Shown: positions 43,591 through 54,979 of the stretch, piece after piece | Layout of the letters: the number at the start of each line of letters is the position of its first letter | Numbering within the stretch: position 1 is the stretch's first letter | Assembly (NCBI GenBank): GCA_949752795.1 | Contig: OX457070.1 | Location: 31,132,288-31,196,287 of the forward strand | Direction of reading: 5' to 3' | From: Hyperoodon ampullatus | Lineage: Eukaryota > Chordata > Mammalia > Artiodactyla > Ziphiidae | Length of the DNA stretch: 64,000 nucleotides | Program-made: the position numbers and the translations under genes | The notes under the pieces: generated by a model | What the model was told of the DNA's origin: nothing | What the model saw: the letters and a program-made list of their open reading frames with translations, nothing else | The model's database searches: none

Positions 43591-44214
43591 TTGGGCATAA
43601 AGATTATTTTACAGTGAAAAACATTTGAAATCTCATCTAAACTTCTCTTATCTAACTAAACTAGAGTTTCCAGAAAATAGAGCTGCCATTAACTCCCCTC
43701 CAAGGGAGTTCACTTCGAAGTCCAGGAAGGAGACAGACCAACTGCCCATTCCCATTAACATCAAAACACCCCAATAGAACCTTGCATACTTTCGCATTGA
43801 AGCACTGACACTTCCCCCACTTTTTTGTTAAGTTGGTATATAAACTTTTACCTTTGAGTATTCTTTGAGCTACTCAGACCCTATTTGTTTCAGATAAGGA
43901 AACTGAGATGGTTTGTTCAGCCTTTTATCCCCAAGGTAACATCATGATGCCTGGCCTTAAAAGACCCTTCATAAGTGTTTTCTGAGAGAATACATGAGAA
44001 GTGACTTTTTGGTAATTAGCAGAGCTGGGAGATGAGTTGCTTGTCTTGTTCAATCCCTTTTTCTCTAAATAATGCCAGAAAATCACGATTAAAAAAATAA
44101 GTGTGTGTCTGAGCTGGGACTTACACTGGTTCAGGATAAAGCCACTTTTTGGCAGAAAGAGCCATCCTGAGCCCTCAGATTCTGTCTGTGGTAGAGGTCA
44201 ATCAAGGCTGTTCC
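43591..44214. other. Single-copy DNA
   Basis: No repeat was recognised and no meaningful open frame. Confidence 0.4.
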
Positions 44215-45240
44215 TCAGCACTTCTGGCTCTTTCCATCCAGGCCCACTGGAGGATGGCACTTCCCCAGAACCTTGAGGTTACGCATGGCCATGTGACTCA
44301 CTTTGGTCATTGAATGAAAGTGATGTAACTGAGCAGGGTCCTATGGGGTCTTCCTGGGACAGACCCCCCACCCGCCGCCGCCATATCCTCTGCCTGCTTC
44401 TTGTTTGTAGAAAACTGTAGTCTATCAGGGCTCCCCTGAGCCACAAAAAGCTGGCTCAAGAATTAATGATTGGAAGAATGTGAACACGTAGTAACAAAAA
44501 ATAGCAGTTAGGCCAGGAAAACTGGTGACAATTTAAATAGATCAGCCATAATCTTTAAGTAGAGCCACAGAATCTTTAATTCCTCCCTGAGGGACATAGA
44601 TAAAAGTGTCTGATGCACATTCCTGAGTTGTTTTGCAGATGCTAAACCCCCCACCAGATGGAAGAAGTTAACTGCAAGATGACCATGAACATGTAGCCCC
44701 CAGACTGGCTGGAGTCTGAGGATTGATGATGTCAACCCCTGTGACACCATCCTGTTACCTCACCATCAACAAATCAGAGAATGGTGCATGAGCTGATCAC
44801 GCGCCTGGAGACTCTCTCCCTCACCTTGCCTTTAAAAACCCTTCTCTGAAAGCCATCAGGAAGTTCAGGTCTTTTGAACATGAGCTGCCCATTCTCTTTG
44901 CTTGGTGCCTGCAATAAACTCTGCACTTTCCTTCACCACAACCCGATGGCAGTAAATTCTCTTTGTTGTGTGATGAATGAACAAACCCAAGTTTGGTTCG
45001 GTAACTGTGAGATGGTGAAGCATTTAAGACACTGTGTGAGTCTTCATGCTCTTTCCTTCTTTGCTTAGAGATAATGAGACATGTTATGAATTTGTGGCAA
45101 ATGGTAGAAGCTTTATCATCCTGAGTCACTGAAAGACTATGAAGAATCTCTACTGATCCACATGGTCTTCATTGTCATAAGCTACTGAGATTTTGAAGTT
45201 TCGTTACCATATAGTAACTTAGGTTATCCTGATTGATACA
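44215..45240 (+). mobile_element. Older LTR-type repeat interrupted by another LTR
   Basis: The left part (44215-44384: TTCCCCAGAACCTTGAGGTT, GGCCATGTGACTCACTTTGG) and the right part (about 45012-45240: AAGCATTTAAGACACTGTGT, AAGCTACTGAGATTTTGAAG, AGGTTATCCTGATTGATACA) follow one LTR-like consensus in order. The LTR at 44385-45008 sits between them, so the outer element is older. Confidence 0.5.
44385..45008 (+). mobile_element. Solo endogenous retroviral LTR, copy A
   Basis: Homologous to the LTR at 48830-49563 along most of its length; shared segments include CAGACTGGCTG, CCTGTTACCTCACCA, TGCACTTTCCTTCACCACAA and a TTTGGTTCGGTAAC end. It has a GCAATAAACT polyadenylation-type motif and AAATCAG near a TTTAAAAACC TATA-like site. 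No internal viral sequence lies on either side. Confidence 0.75.
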
Positions 45241-45402
45241 CAGTCTCATAGATAATTCCCTAAGAGAGTCCAGGCCTAATGGCTAACAAGAGACATGGGA
45301 GAGAAAATTCTAGGGTCTGGTGCTAGATTTAAAATCTCCTAATCAGTTGTGAGCTTGTAGGGACCATGTCTCAGCCAACTTTAAATCCTTTGAATGGGAC
45401 TG

Positions 45403-45846
45403 TTACAAGTTAAATTATGTCCCTCCCGAAGTCATATGTTGAAGTCTTAGCCCCCAGTACCCCAGAATTATCACCTTATTTGAAATAGGGTCTTCACAGA
45501 GGTAATTAAGTTAAAATGAGCTCATTTGGGTGGAACCTAATTCAATATGACTAATGTCCTTATAAAAAGGGGAAATTTGAAGACAATCACAAAGGGAGAA
45601 CAGCATGTGAAGATAAGGCAGAAATTGGAGACATGCTTCTACAAGCCAAGGGCTGCCAAATATTGCCAGCAAATTGTCAGAAGCTAGGGGAGAAGCATGG
45701 AACAGATTTTTCCTCACAGCCCTCGAAGGAACCTAATTGCTGACACCTTAAACTTGAACTTCTGGTCTCCAGAATTGTGAAACAATAAATTTCTGTTAAG
45801 TCATCCAATTTGTGGTACTTTGTTATGGTAGCCCAGCAAACTAATG
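45403..45846 (+). mobile_element. MLT1-type MaLR LTR
   Basis: Plus-strand LTR: GTCATATGTTGAAGTCTTAG, ATAGGGTCTTCACAGAGGTA, TGTCCTTATAAAAAGGGGAA, CTCCAGAATTGTGAAACAAT and AATAAATTTCTGTTAAGTCA. The length of about 440 bp fits. It is a solo LTR. Confidence 0.82.
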
Positions 45847-45869
45847 CAGGGATTAAAAAATGTTTTGAT

Positions 45870-46788
45870 TATTTTTTTCTTTTTTATCGGCTTTATTGCA
45901 ATATAATTCACATACCATAGAATTTGTCCATTTAAAATTTACAACTCAACTGTTTTTTAGTATATTTACAATAGTACAATTACTTTAAGAACACTGTTAT
46001 CACCCGTAAAAGTAACACTGTACCCATCAGCCGTCACTCCTCATAACCACCATCTCTGTCTCCCAGCCCCCCTCCAGCCCTAACCAGCCACTAATCTACT
46101 TTCTGTCTCTATAGATTTGCCTATTCTAGACATTTCATATAAATGGAATCATTCAGTATGTGGTATTTTGTGACTGGCTTCTTTCACCTAGCGTAATGTT
46201 TTCAAGGTTCATCTATACTGTAGCACGTATCAATATTTCATTTGTTTTTGTGGCTGAATAATATCCCATTGCATGACTATTCCACATTTTGTTTATTTTT
46301 CATCAGTTGATGGAAATTTGGGCTGTTTCCACTTTTTGGCTATTATGAATAATTCTGCCATGAACATTATTGTGCAAATCTTCATTTACATGTATGTCTT
46401 CATTGTTTTTGAGTATATATCTATGAGTGGAATTGCTGAGTCATGTGGTAACTCCACGCTTAATATTTTGAGGAACTATAGCCCAAAGCTGTTGTATCAT
46501 TTTACATTCCCATCATCAGTGGAAGGGTTCAAATTTCTCCACATCTGCATCAACACTTGTTATTATCTGTCTTTTTGATTGTAGCTATCCTAATGCATGT
46601 GAAGGGGTATTTCATTGTGGTTTTGATTTGCATTTCCCTAACGGCTAACGATGTCAAGCATCATTTCATCATTTTATGTGCTTATTGGCCATTTATGTAT
46701 CTTCTTTGGAGAAATGTCTGTTCAAATCTTTTGCCTATTTTGAATTGGATTATTAGGATATTTGTCTTTTTATTGTTGAGCTATGCAA
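45870..46788 (-). mobile_element. Older LINE-1 3' UTR and ORF2 end
   Basis: Minus-strand L1 of an older subfamily: TTATTGCAATATAATTCACA, CTAATCTACTTTCTGTCTCT, ATGGAATCATTCAGTATGTG, ATCAGTTGATGGAAATTTGG and GTGGTTTTGATTTGCATTTC. Reading frames (46273-46578, 46557-46793) are antisense translations. No TSD was found. Confidence 0.85.
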
Positions 46789-46789
46789 G

Positions 46790-48110
46790 ATGACTTTATA
46801 GGTGGAGGATTTATTTCAGTAAGACTAGATCTTAGTTTTCTATCCGGCAAGGTGACAGTACAATTTCTATTTCCTGTAGGGTTCTGAGGGCTGATTAAAT
46901 TTGCTGGATATTTAGTCCTTGAAGTAAGCATTTGAAAATGGTAGAAAGGCCAGGGAATTCTAAGTTGAAAAGGAAGAAAGAAATGAAAAGACTTTGGAAG
47001 CTTACTTTCCAGTGAAGAACTTTGTTATTACAACGGTTTTGGGGCTTTCTCCTCTTTGTAGAGAAAGAAGCCTCTTACAGCATCAGTCAAAGGGGAAAAG
47101 TCTTTTTTTTTTTTACCTTTTCCTCCCTGTCCCTTAAAAAATTTTTTTGTGAGATTTGTGATTTGTTCGTTATTGCCTTTCATGGTTGAACTCTGGGTAG
47201 AAAGGTTGAAGGTAACTTGAATAAGTCATTCACCTCCTGCTGAACAGATTCTGTTTTTGCTACCTGGACCAAAGCCGAGCCTCTCCTCCCGACTATGCAA
47301 ATCTAAAGCAGATAAATGTGAGCTATCAGGAGCCAATTTGCTGGAAATCTTCCCCTTAGTAATTGGCTTCATATTTCAGCTCTTAGAAAAAGTCAACTCT
47401 CATTATCACCCCTGACTTCTTCCCGCAAGGCCAACAGAGAGAGAGGTAGAGTCCACTGGAGACAAGGAAGAGGAGAGAATGAAACTGCTGATGAATTACT
47501 GTTTTTTCTCTCTCTCTCTCTCCTGGCTTTATTTCCAGGTGCCCTCTCTCTGTCGTGCTTCTTCAGAAAAGCATCTCATCAGCCAGCTGGGGCCTCCTTG
47601 GCAATGGTAATCGTGTCCTTCCCACCCCAGGCTCACTTTACCGAGATAGGAAGTGACAGGCAGGGAGACCTTCTGCTCTTGGGTTCTTGGGAGGGGAATA
47701 CAAAGCATTATATCAGACACTGCCACCAGGCCGGCTCTTTGGGGTTGCATTAGGCAGTCAAGCATTTTGCTGCCTGCTGAATGTCATCTCTAACATTTTG
47801 TTAAACAGCTTCTAAAGGTCTTAACAATATGACAGATGGGCCATTGACTGGGTACTTAGGAGCTAAGTACCAGTTTGGCTGGGCTGGATTGTGTTTATTG
47901 TTCATTAAGTGTTATTTAAAGAACTCAGTCTTGATGCCTCCCACCCTCTGCCCATCTCTCAATGCACACTTTCTGCAGGACCCCAGGGTGTCGCATTAGA
48001 GGCCTGTTTCTATAGAAAAGCACAGTGGAAAGGAAAGTGTGGAGAGAGGCTCAGAAAGGAGAAGAAATGGGAAAACAAGTGGAAAGAAGTGGAAGGAGGC
48101 AGAAAAAAGG

Positions 48111-48111
<1 letters not shown>
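46790..48111. other. Single-copy DNA, partly enhancer-like
   Basis: No repeat was recognised. At 47260-47450 the sequence contains an ATGCAAAT octamer, CCAATTTGCTGG, AGTAATTGGCTTC and even composition, features often seen in conserved non-coding elements. A (CT)n run lies at 47507-47522. Confidence 0.4.

Positions 48112-48151
<40 letters not shown>
48112..48151. repeat. (TG)20 microsatellite
   Basis: An uninterrupted TG run about 40 bp long. It produces the Cys/Val repeat inside a 165-codon plus frame at 47909-48406, which is otherwise without features. Confidence 0.96.
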
Positions 48152-48152
<1 letters not shown>

Positions 48153-48545
48153 TGAGGGGTAGCTGGAAGGGGTTATGGTTCAAAGGCAAACATAACAGCC
48201 AAATGAGACAAAGCCAAGTGGATTACTTCTACAGATGGCAGACCCTGTCCCTAATGGTTTCAATTCCAGAGAGGATCACCCTCCACCTTGTTCCCAAATT
48301 CAGAAGGAGGGAAGAGGGTGTCTGTGCAGTGGCAGCTGCTCCTTACACTGACCACAACTGGCATTGTCCTCTGTTGTGTGGCTCTTATCTTCCCAGGTCA
48401 CTGTAAGTGATAAAAGGACAAGAACCCTCTTCACCGTTGTTTTCCCCAAGAAGTAGATAACAACGCCTGGTGTAGAAGAAGCACTAAGTGACTTGCTTTT
48501 GGTTGATCATGAACTTTGCCTATGTAGCACAGTCAGGTTTCTGCA
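48152..48545. other. Single-copy DNA
   Basis: No repeat or gene recognised. Confidence 0.4.
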
Positions 48546-48822
48546 GTTAAAATGTAAACTGAGGCATATTAAAACTTTTAGTTTGTTTGAGCAAAAATCA
48601 ATTTGGGTTGGGCAGCCTCAAATTGGAAATGGGTAGAAGCGCTCCACCATCAGGAGCCGGGGAAAGCCTTATATAGAAAAGGTACAGAAACAAAGAAAGG
48701 AAACTTTTGATTGGCTATAGCTTAAAGCTTAGTTGGCTGTTTGTGATTGGTTGTCCTTAGGTTTTGATTTCATTACCTTGAGACATTTGCAGGCTTAGGT
48801 TTTGGTTTGCTTACATAGGTCA
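48546..48822 (-). mobile_element. Endogenous retroviral LTR with promoter-like layout
   Basis: On the minus strand: starts TGACCTATGTAAGC, then two CCAAT-type boxes (AACCAATCACA, GCCAATCAAAAG), a CTATATAAGG TATA box (plus 48668-48680), TTTGCTCAAACAAACT in place of a poly(A) signal, and an end near CAGTTTACATTTTAAC. About 277 bp. This is the usual order of a gammaretrovirus-like LTR. No internal genes are adjacent. Confidence 0.65.
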
Positions 48823-48829
48823 TGGGGGT

Positions 48830-49563
48830 GGAGCAGAATACGCCACCCCAGAATGTGCCACTTTGGCATGTGGATTATTTTGAGCTTGAAGGCAGGGGCC
48901 AGCAGATTCAGGAAGAGCATCTTACCTCCCCGCTTCAAAACCGAACAGGATCCTGCGGGGCCTACTGTCTACAAAAGCCCCTCTGTGCCCCCTGTTTCTT
49001 GTTTGTAGAAAAAGCCTTTAGTCTCCTAAGCCTTCCCTGAATTCCAAAGAGAGATTTAAGCAGCTATTAATTAGAGAAGTGAGGGAATGCAGAAACAAAG
49101 GAAAAGAAGTCAAGAAATAATAGTTCAGCAATAAAACAGAGTTCCTTCTCCAGGAATATATTGAATACATAACAGTCTGACACATATCTTTGAGTTGTTC
49201 TGCAAGAACTAAGATACCCCACCCAGGTGGAGGATGGTGACCTCATGCTGAGCACAAGCACGTAGACCCCAGACTGGCTGAAACCAGAAGGTTGATGAAT
49301 AAGATTCCCCAAATATCACCCTGTTACCTCACCACCAACCAATCAGAAGAAAGTCATTCCCCCTGCAACTCTCACCCCAAATGTTGCCTTTCAAATTAAG
49401 CCCTTTTCTGAAAAACATTGGGGAGTTTGGGTCTTTTGAGCACAAGCCACCCATACTCCTTGCTGGGCCCTGCAATAAGCAAACACTGTACTTTCCTTCA
49501 CCACAACACAAATTGGCTTTGCTATGCAGCGGGCCAGCAGACCCATGTTTGGTCTGGTAACAA
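48830..49563 (+). mobile_element. Solo endogenous retroviral LTR, copy B
   Basis: Begins around CGCCACCCCAGAATGTGCCA, with TGGATTATTTTGAGCTTGAA, then the segments shared with copy A (CCCAGACTGGCTGA, CACCCTGTTACCTCACCACC, CTTTCCTTCACCACAACACA) and an end TTTGGTCTGGTAACAA. A CCAACCAATCAG box lies at about 49335. The polyadenylation motif has mutated to GCAATAAG. The frames at 48802-49040 are LTR translations. Confidence 0.75.
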
Positions 49564-50390
49564 CTTAACTGCCTAAAAGAATTTAGATAGGGACCTGTAC
49601 CAGGAAGAGAACTATTGTCAGAGATAAGTTTTTATATCAGAAAGACTTATCTGCATGGCAAACATTTGTTTTCCAAATATTTGCTTTTCTCATCTTCCTA
49701 TGAATTGTCTTTCTCTACTTTGAAACCCCAAACCTTACCCGCTTCTTCTTAGTTCAGATGGTATATTAACCTCAATTATATGTGGAGAGAGCCCCCACGG
49801 GAGGGTTAATACAGTGACCTGGAGCAAGGGGGAGGGAGTCTGAGCCAGCAGAAGGGAGGGTGGACCTGAACTGTCCAGCACTGATTTTTGGAGATCATGC
49901 TGATTCCTATTGACCTGGGTTGCACTGAAAACATATTCTCATATTTGCCAAATCAGATTCCATTTTTTTGATTTTTGGGAAGTCAAAAAAGTCACATCAT
50001 TAATGACTTCCTTCTAGATTCACTAGAAACAAATGGATAAATATTGGATAAAATAATAAATATATTTTCATCAAGCAGCAGTCATTTGTGCATATTTCAA
50101 GGGATATATTCCTATAGGTTTTTGTTGCTGGCATGATTGGACCCAATAAATATTCTAAGAATTGACTAAGATGGTATCACAAGATTGAGTAGAAATCACA
50201 TCACCATTTCCCTCCAGGTTCTTGTGACCAGGAGCTTGAGATGTCACCCTGAAAATCACATTTTATAAATTCTTTGTTAATTGATGGGTGGTGGGCTGAT
50301 TTTCCTGCTTCTGACTATGTCCTTTATGCAGTGGAATTCTTCTCAGTGGTTGAGTTTGACTTTTATGTGTTGGTGGACAACTCCTCTCTT
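49564..50390. other. Unassigned AT-rich DNA
   Basis: No repeat was recognised with confidence. No meaningful frame. Confidence 0.4.
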
Positions 50391-50403
50391 CCCTTCTATA
50401 AAT

Positions 50404-50653
50404 TTTTTTTTCTTGCTGAGGTTCTTTTTTTCTTAACTGAAGTATAGCTGATTTACAATGTTGTGTTAATTTCTGGTGTATAGCAAAGTGACTCCTTGAT
50501 ACATATATATACATTCTTTTTTTATATTATTTTCCAATATGGTTTATCACAGGGTATTGTATATAATTCCCTGTGCTATACAGTAGGACCTGTTGTTTAT
50601 CCATTCTATATATAATAGTCTACATCTGCTAACCCCTACCTCCCACTTCATCT
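50404..50653 (-). mobile_element. LINE-1 3'-end insertion
   Basis: Minus-strand L1 end: TTAACTGAAGTATAGCTGAT, TTCTGGTGTATAGCAAAGTG and CCCTGTGCTATACAGTAGGA. A 12/13 TSD lies at 50391-50403 (CCCTTCTATAAAT) and 50654-50666 (CCCTTCCATAAAT). The 83-codon minus frame (50263-50514) straddles the 3' end. Confidence 0.9.
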
Positions 50654-50666
50654 CCCTTCCATAAAT

Positions 50667-53600
50667 ATTAATTGAGCCCCATCAACACTTAAGGCTCAGT
50701 GTTAGCTCTGTGTCGAATATAAAGAGATATCACAAATATACCCTAATTTTTAAAAGCTCATAATTCAGCTCAGGCATAGACACAGAAAGAGTTAAATAGT
50801 AAAGCAAGACAAGGTGTCACCGAGCACAGACTTAACTTGCTATGAGCTCATAGGAGGAGATGGAGGGATGCTGGGGAGAAACGATGTGTCAGGGTAAAGA
50901 CATACTTGAGGCTGGCCTTGTACGGTGAGGTTGGCTCTTGGTTTGCACTTTCACTCTGTGCTGTCTCCTGGAAAATCCAGACAGCTGGCGCTATCACTCT
51001 GCTCCAACCCAGAGGACTTGCATGGCTGCTGCAACTTCTGCCATTTTCTTCTGTCCTGCCCACTGCAAGGGTTAGTGTGTGCCCTTGGTACAGTCCTCTA
51101 CTTGGTTTCCAGATAGGGGACATCTTCCCAGAGGACACCTGGGCACTTGTCTGTGGGCAGATTACATCGTCAGCATTTTTAGAAGCTGAAAAACTGGGCT
51201 GTCCTGCCATGCCTGAGCTGGGGACTGGGGAGGCTGCTGTGGCAGCTTGTGCTGAATATATTACATATGTATCTCCTGGGTCAGAGTAAATTGGGCTCTT
51301 AAAAGACAGCCAACTTTCTGAGTGATTAACCCAGTTTTGTCTTGAGAGGTATAACTGAAATTTACTGAGAGAGACATCCTCACACATTTTTAGTGAAAGG
51401 GGCAGTTCAGAATAGACTTTGGTGATTCACCATATAGAGATGGGAAGGAGGACTTATTCATGGAAACTCACGGCAAGTGTCCCTCAGAAGGTGGTGGGTG
51501 GCTATAGTCCCTCCCACCTGCCTGAAGTCAGAGAAAATAACCTTGACCTCAGGAGCCTTGCAAAGATTTGCCTAAAAGGCAAATTTAACTGAAAATTGAC
51601 TGAATTGGCCCAGTGCAGAGAGAAAATGGTTGAGATAGAAAAGAAGTGACTTCTTTTTATTTAATGTGATAAAAATCAAACGATTGTTTTTTGCATGCTT
51701 ATTAGATATACTTTCTGGGTTTATTTTTAATACTACATTCTCTTTTCCAATCTAGTGCTTCAAAGCCTAAATGATGTTCCTTAGCTGTAGCGCTGACACA
51801 CAGTCACAGATTCTCAGTTTATAAGCCGAGTTAGAGCCACAGCCCATATACATGATGTCCTGTAACATTTAGAAACAAAATTTTAAATGGTGCCCCTCTA
51901 AAGCTAGAATATTTCTATAGCTAGACTATAAAGATGAAGTTTCTGGAATGTTTTGAAAAGTCAGAAACTCTAGCAACACTAAGTGTAAGGTTCTGGCATG
52001 GAAACAATTATCAGGAGCTCAAATGTCGGCTTTTCCATATCAAAGGGACACACATTGCCCTGTTGAACAGAGTACCAACCAGGCTCTTTTGTCTATTTCA
52101 CCTAGCCCACTTCACCTATGTAAATTACCTGTCTGACCTCTGTTGCTATTTGAGTTTGTGACCTCCCCCCAACAAAAATATATGAAGTCATTGGTCATAG
52201 GGAATAAGAAAAAGGCACAGTCCAGAAAGAACTTGAAGCATCCCTTTGGGACTTACCTCTACACTAAAACATAGATGGAATGTACTACTATCCATATTGG
52301 CTGCAAAATAAATATTTGTGATTGTCTGATACTTTTGGCTCAGTCTTTGACAGGGGCAATGGAATATTCCTATACTTCCAAGGGCATGAATCTGGGGTTA
52401 CGGCTTTCTTAGAGAAGGTTTAAACCCTTGAGCCCTGTTTGGCCTTGGCTGGTGAAATGGAAATAGACATGCAGGGACATTTGTTATTGTTTTCCCTTTA
52501 CCATTCTCAACGTCTGAACAGTTCTTTCAATTCTCATCATGTCTAGCATGCCATGGCCTTCTCTAACCCAAGATCTTTTTATTTCTCTGGGTATGTGGCT
52601 AATGGGAGCAGGTAGGACAAGATCCTTATTTCAGCCCTCAACTGCAAAATGACATATGAATCTGATGAATTTTCATATTTTGTTTTATTCAAAATGTCTC
52701 ATTGCCTCCCTCCCAACTTTCTTTTGCTTAAACTTTGGATTTGAAACAACAAAATATTACAGTTGATTATTGCTCTTTAAAGTTTTTTCTTTTTCTCTAT
52801 GACCAGGCTTTACAAAAAACCATTTTACTCTAAGAAATTAGGTTTCTGGTTATCAGTAGCCCTAAATAGACATGAATTACAAGAACGTCCTTTGAAAACC
52901 CCATGCAGCACTTGTTTCATTAAATTCCATGAAGCGACCTTAATTTAGTGGAACACTGGATGGGCTGTTCTTTTAACCTATTATCACTTTGGCCAGGCCC
53001 ATAAACCATATTCACGGATGATTCCATCAAGAAGGACAACAGTGGGATTAATATTATTTCAGGATACAGTAAATGCCACAATGATGAAGCTGTTTAAGAT
53101 CTGGTGCTCACGGTGTCACACTGAATGCATTGACATTTACTCTGCTATCACTTCATTTCCAATATTCCTTCCAAATCAGCCGATGCTAATGTTTCAGCAT
53201 GTGTGCAGAATACAATATGGGTGGGGGTGGGGACACTGGGAAGGGATTGCATAAGTCCTTTGCCCTCCGTTTTCCTTTTGGTGTTGAGAGTGGGGAACTA
53301 CACTCGGAGAGTATTTGACATGCAATGGGCCTCACAATGTCAATTGTTAGGGTTGCAGAGGCTCCCAGGAAATCGTCTTTCTCCTGCAGTTGGATCAAAA
53401 TAGGCCATGGGCCCCTCTTGGCTGTGACTGAGACTGTGATATGGATCTGATGTGAACCAAGAAAGCACTGGTTGGTGTTGTTAACCTTGATGGTGTTTTG
53501 GAATTGAGCACATATGAAAATTCAAATGTCTATAACGGTACATCATTTAGAAACTCTTATCTGTGGTATAATTTCCTTGACCCTTAAACGTGATGCCCCT

Positions 53601-53779
53601 GACAACAGTATAGGCCTAATGATACTGAATATCTGAAAGCTCATGGGTGATTTTTAGGAATCTCTTTAAAAGAAGCAGCAAATATGTTATCCAGAATAAC
53701 ATTATTAATGTCTAGTCTCTTAAGGCATCCCCACTCCTAATTTTGAAGGCAAGATTCTCAGGGTTGGGAGGAAATTTGA
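50667..53779. other. Longest single-copy stretch of the window
   Basis: About 3.1 kb without a confidently named repeat. It contains a 179-codon minus frame at 50848-51387 (ATG start, Ser-rich, no recognised domain) overlapping a 127-codon plus frame. The stretch at 52780-53200 is even in composition and looks conserved-element-like (TTATCACTTTGGCCAGGCCC, GGGATTAATATTATTTCAGG). A G-rich motif sits at 53219-53245. Confidence 0.45.
53219..53245 (+). other. G-quadruplex-compatible motif
   Basis: G runs at 53219-53221, 53223-53227, 53229-53232, 53238-53240 and 53243-53245, with loops of one to five bases. Confidence 0.7.
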
Positions 53780-53965
53780 AGATTGTCTAGTTCACACTTC
53801 TCAAAGTTTAATGTGTCTACAAATCACCTAGAGGACTAGTTAATTCTAATAACTAGGGTCTGGGAGAGTCTAATCCAGTAAGTCTGGATTAGGGCTGAGA
53901 ATCTGCATAGCATCTAACCCCCAAGCCGTGTAGATGCTCCTGGTCCATGAATCATCGTTTTGAGT
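53780..53965. mobile_element. hAT-type non-autonomous transposon relic
   Basis: CACTTCTCAAAGTTTAATGT, ACAAATCACCTAGAGGACTA, CAGTAAGTCTGGATTAGGGC and TGCTCCTGGTCCATGAATCA follow a known MER-type element whose ends are near inverted repeats. A related fragment is at 43490-43590. Confidence 0.6.
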
Positions 53966-54410
53966 ACAGGGTCTAGCCCAACCGTCACCTGCATTCTCTT
54001 ATGATGAGCATCTAGTGTATGTTTAAACCTTCTTAGTAGGAGGTACTCATATTTTCTTAAGGCCATCTGTTCCATCTTTGAATGATTCTGAATATTAGCT
54101 TTTCTTCATATTGCAGCCATGGTCCCACTCCTTGGACCTGCCAATCACTGGCCCTGGCTCTAGTCCTTGGTCCTGTTCAATACATATGGTAAGGCAAGGA
54201 AACATCTCTCCTATTGAAAAGAGGGCAACTCACTAGGTGGGGAGAGATAGCTAACCCAGGGGTAATTTTTGTCTCCTTGGGGTTCTCCATTCCTATTGAC
54301 TTCACTGCCCTCTGTTGGCCCTGAAGGCTCATGCTGGTTCTTGGTTTGCCTCCCACTCTCTGTGCCCCAATTGGATGATATTTTCCTCTCTTTTGAACTC
54401 TCACATCCTA

Positions 54411-54495
<85 letters not shown>

Positions 54496-54507
54496 CGTGT
54501 GTGTGTG
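54411..54507. repeat. Compound (TG)n-(TA)n-(GT)n microsatellite
   Basis: TG units at 54411-54429, then about 32 TA units to 54493, a TTC interruption, then GT units at 54497-54507. Reading frames over it translate to Tyr-Ile repeats. The pure TA core is self-complementary. Confidence 0.97.
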
Positions 54508-54534
54508 CATCATAAAATTCAATTTATTCCCTGC

Positions 54535-54640
54535 CCCGATTATAAATCCACGAAAGCAGAGATTATGTCTTATGCTTCTTCAATTTCTCTACAGTGCCTT
54601 GCACATACTAAGAGCTCAAACAATGTGTATTATTTTGAGT
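54535..54640 (+). repeat. L2 LINE 3'-end relic
   Basis: CGAAAGCAGAGATTATGTCT, CTCTACAGTGCCTTGCACAT and ACTAAGAGCTCAAACAATGT match the L2 3' terminus in order. Confidence 0.65.
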
Positions 54641-54979
54641 AACACATAGAAACTACTTCAAGGAATTTATAGCAGTAACACAACAAAACATAAAGACTAT
54701 AACATAGTAAATTGTCACACTAGCTAGTAGTACCACAGGTGGACTCAGAGATCGGAAAATTCAGTGTAGACAGGAAGAGTGGCAAAGGGCTTTGTCGACA
54801 AAGGGGAGAGGAGGTGTAAATTTAAATTGTCTGGACATAACTCGTACTTCAGCTAAGGATTCTGGGGCTAGATAGGAAAAGAGCCTAGTAGACAGTATAG
54901 GGATCCACATGGTTCCTTCCAAGGAAGTTGGGGGAGGGAAGAGATATAACTTGAGTGGATTCAAGTCAGAAGTCAGCAC

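Noticed and set aside
47909..48406. 165-codon plus-strand open frame
   Set aside because: It runs through the (TG)20 microsatellite (Cys-Val repeat), and neither side shows protein-like content.
45403..49563. A provirus bounded by LTR copies A and B
   Set aside because: The interval holds an MLT1 LTR, an old L1, a microsatellite and single-copy DNA; no gag, pol or env remnants were seen.
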